From positions 1 to 5,780 of the forward strand of contig CACZPE010000100.1 in assembly GCA_902782875.1 (NCBI GenBank): a stretch of 5,780 nucleotides of DNA, read 5' to 3'. This DNA is from an uncultured Ruminococcus sp. Its GTDB lineage: Bacteria; Bacillota_A; Clostridia; Oscillospirales; Ruminococcaceae. Position numbers and translations under genes: made by a program. This document shows positions 5,677-5,780 of the stretch, in pieces. Numbering within the stretch: position 1 is the stretch's first letter; each line of letters opens with the position of its first letter. The notes under the pieces are model-generated. The model was not told the origin of the DNA. It saw only the letters and a program-made list of their open reading frames with translations, and did not search any database.

Positions 5677-5780
5677 ACCTTATCCTCAAATCTCACTGCG
5701 ATCGCATTTGCGTGAGCAGTGAGTCCCTCTTTCTCAGCAAGTCTTATTATATCGTCCTTAGCTTCGCAGAGTGCCTGCTC
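5673..5780 (-). CDS. hisD: Histidinol dehydrogenase, C-terminal end (cut by window edge)
   Basis: HisD is the zinc- and NAD-dependent enzyme for the last two oxidations, histidinol to histidine. Only the final 35 codons and the TGA are inside the window; the 5' part lies beyond base 5780. The visible tail has a helix (EAKDDIIRLAEKEG) followed by LTAHANAIAVRFED, matching the conserved HisD C-terminus 'A..EgL.aHa.ai..R'. The histidine in that stretch corresponds to the C-terminal histidine that takes part in zinc/substrate binding in the dimer partner's active site in characterised HisD proteins. The stop codon (5673-5675) overlaps the hisC ATG as ATGA. The frame is too short to appear as a stand-alone gene but is supported by this motif and by the operon order. 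Confidence 0.9.
   Translation of the reverse strand, partial: EQALCEAKDDIIRLAEKEGLTAHANAIAVRFEDKV

Overview
The window looks like part of a histidine-biosynthesis operon from a Gram-positive anaerobe. Every supported gene is on the minus strand, so the genes are transcribed from high to low coordinates. Strong AAGGAGG-type ribosome binding sites, frequent ATA isoleucine codons and the general style of the proteins suggest a Clostridia member, most likely a Ruminococcus-like Oscillospiraceae. That assignment is inference: no rRNA or other marker gene is present.

In transcription order the window holds the last 35 codons of hisD, then hisC, hisB and hisH. These four are packed very tightly, with ATGA and TAATG stop/start overlaps. 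Next come four genes with no known step in histidine synthesis: a nitroreductase-family flavoprotein, a class I SAM-dependent methyltransferase, a small multi-pass membrane protein and a signal-peptide-bearing secreted protein. The his genes then resume with hisF and the first 55 codons of hisI, which runs off the left edge.

The his enzymes cover several steps. HisI opens the ring of phosphoribosyl-AMP. HisH and HisF together form imidazole glycerol-phosphate synthase. HisB dehydrates imidazole glycerol phosphate, HisC transaminates the product, and HisD oxidises histidinol to histidine. Missing from the usual block is hisA (the ProFAR isomerase), which in most Firmicutes sits between hisH and hisF. 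Here about 2.5 kb containing the four unrelated genes occupies that place. All gaps are 33 bases or less and show no terminator, so the whole stretch probably lies on one transcript.

No RNA gene, mobile-element gene, CRISPR array or sizeable repeat was seen. The main point of interest is the four-gene cassette that splits the two subunit genes of one enzyme complex in place of hisA. I found no clear sign of a novel defence or mobile system.
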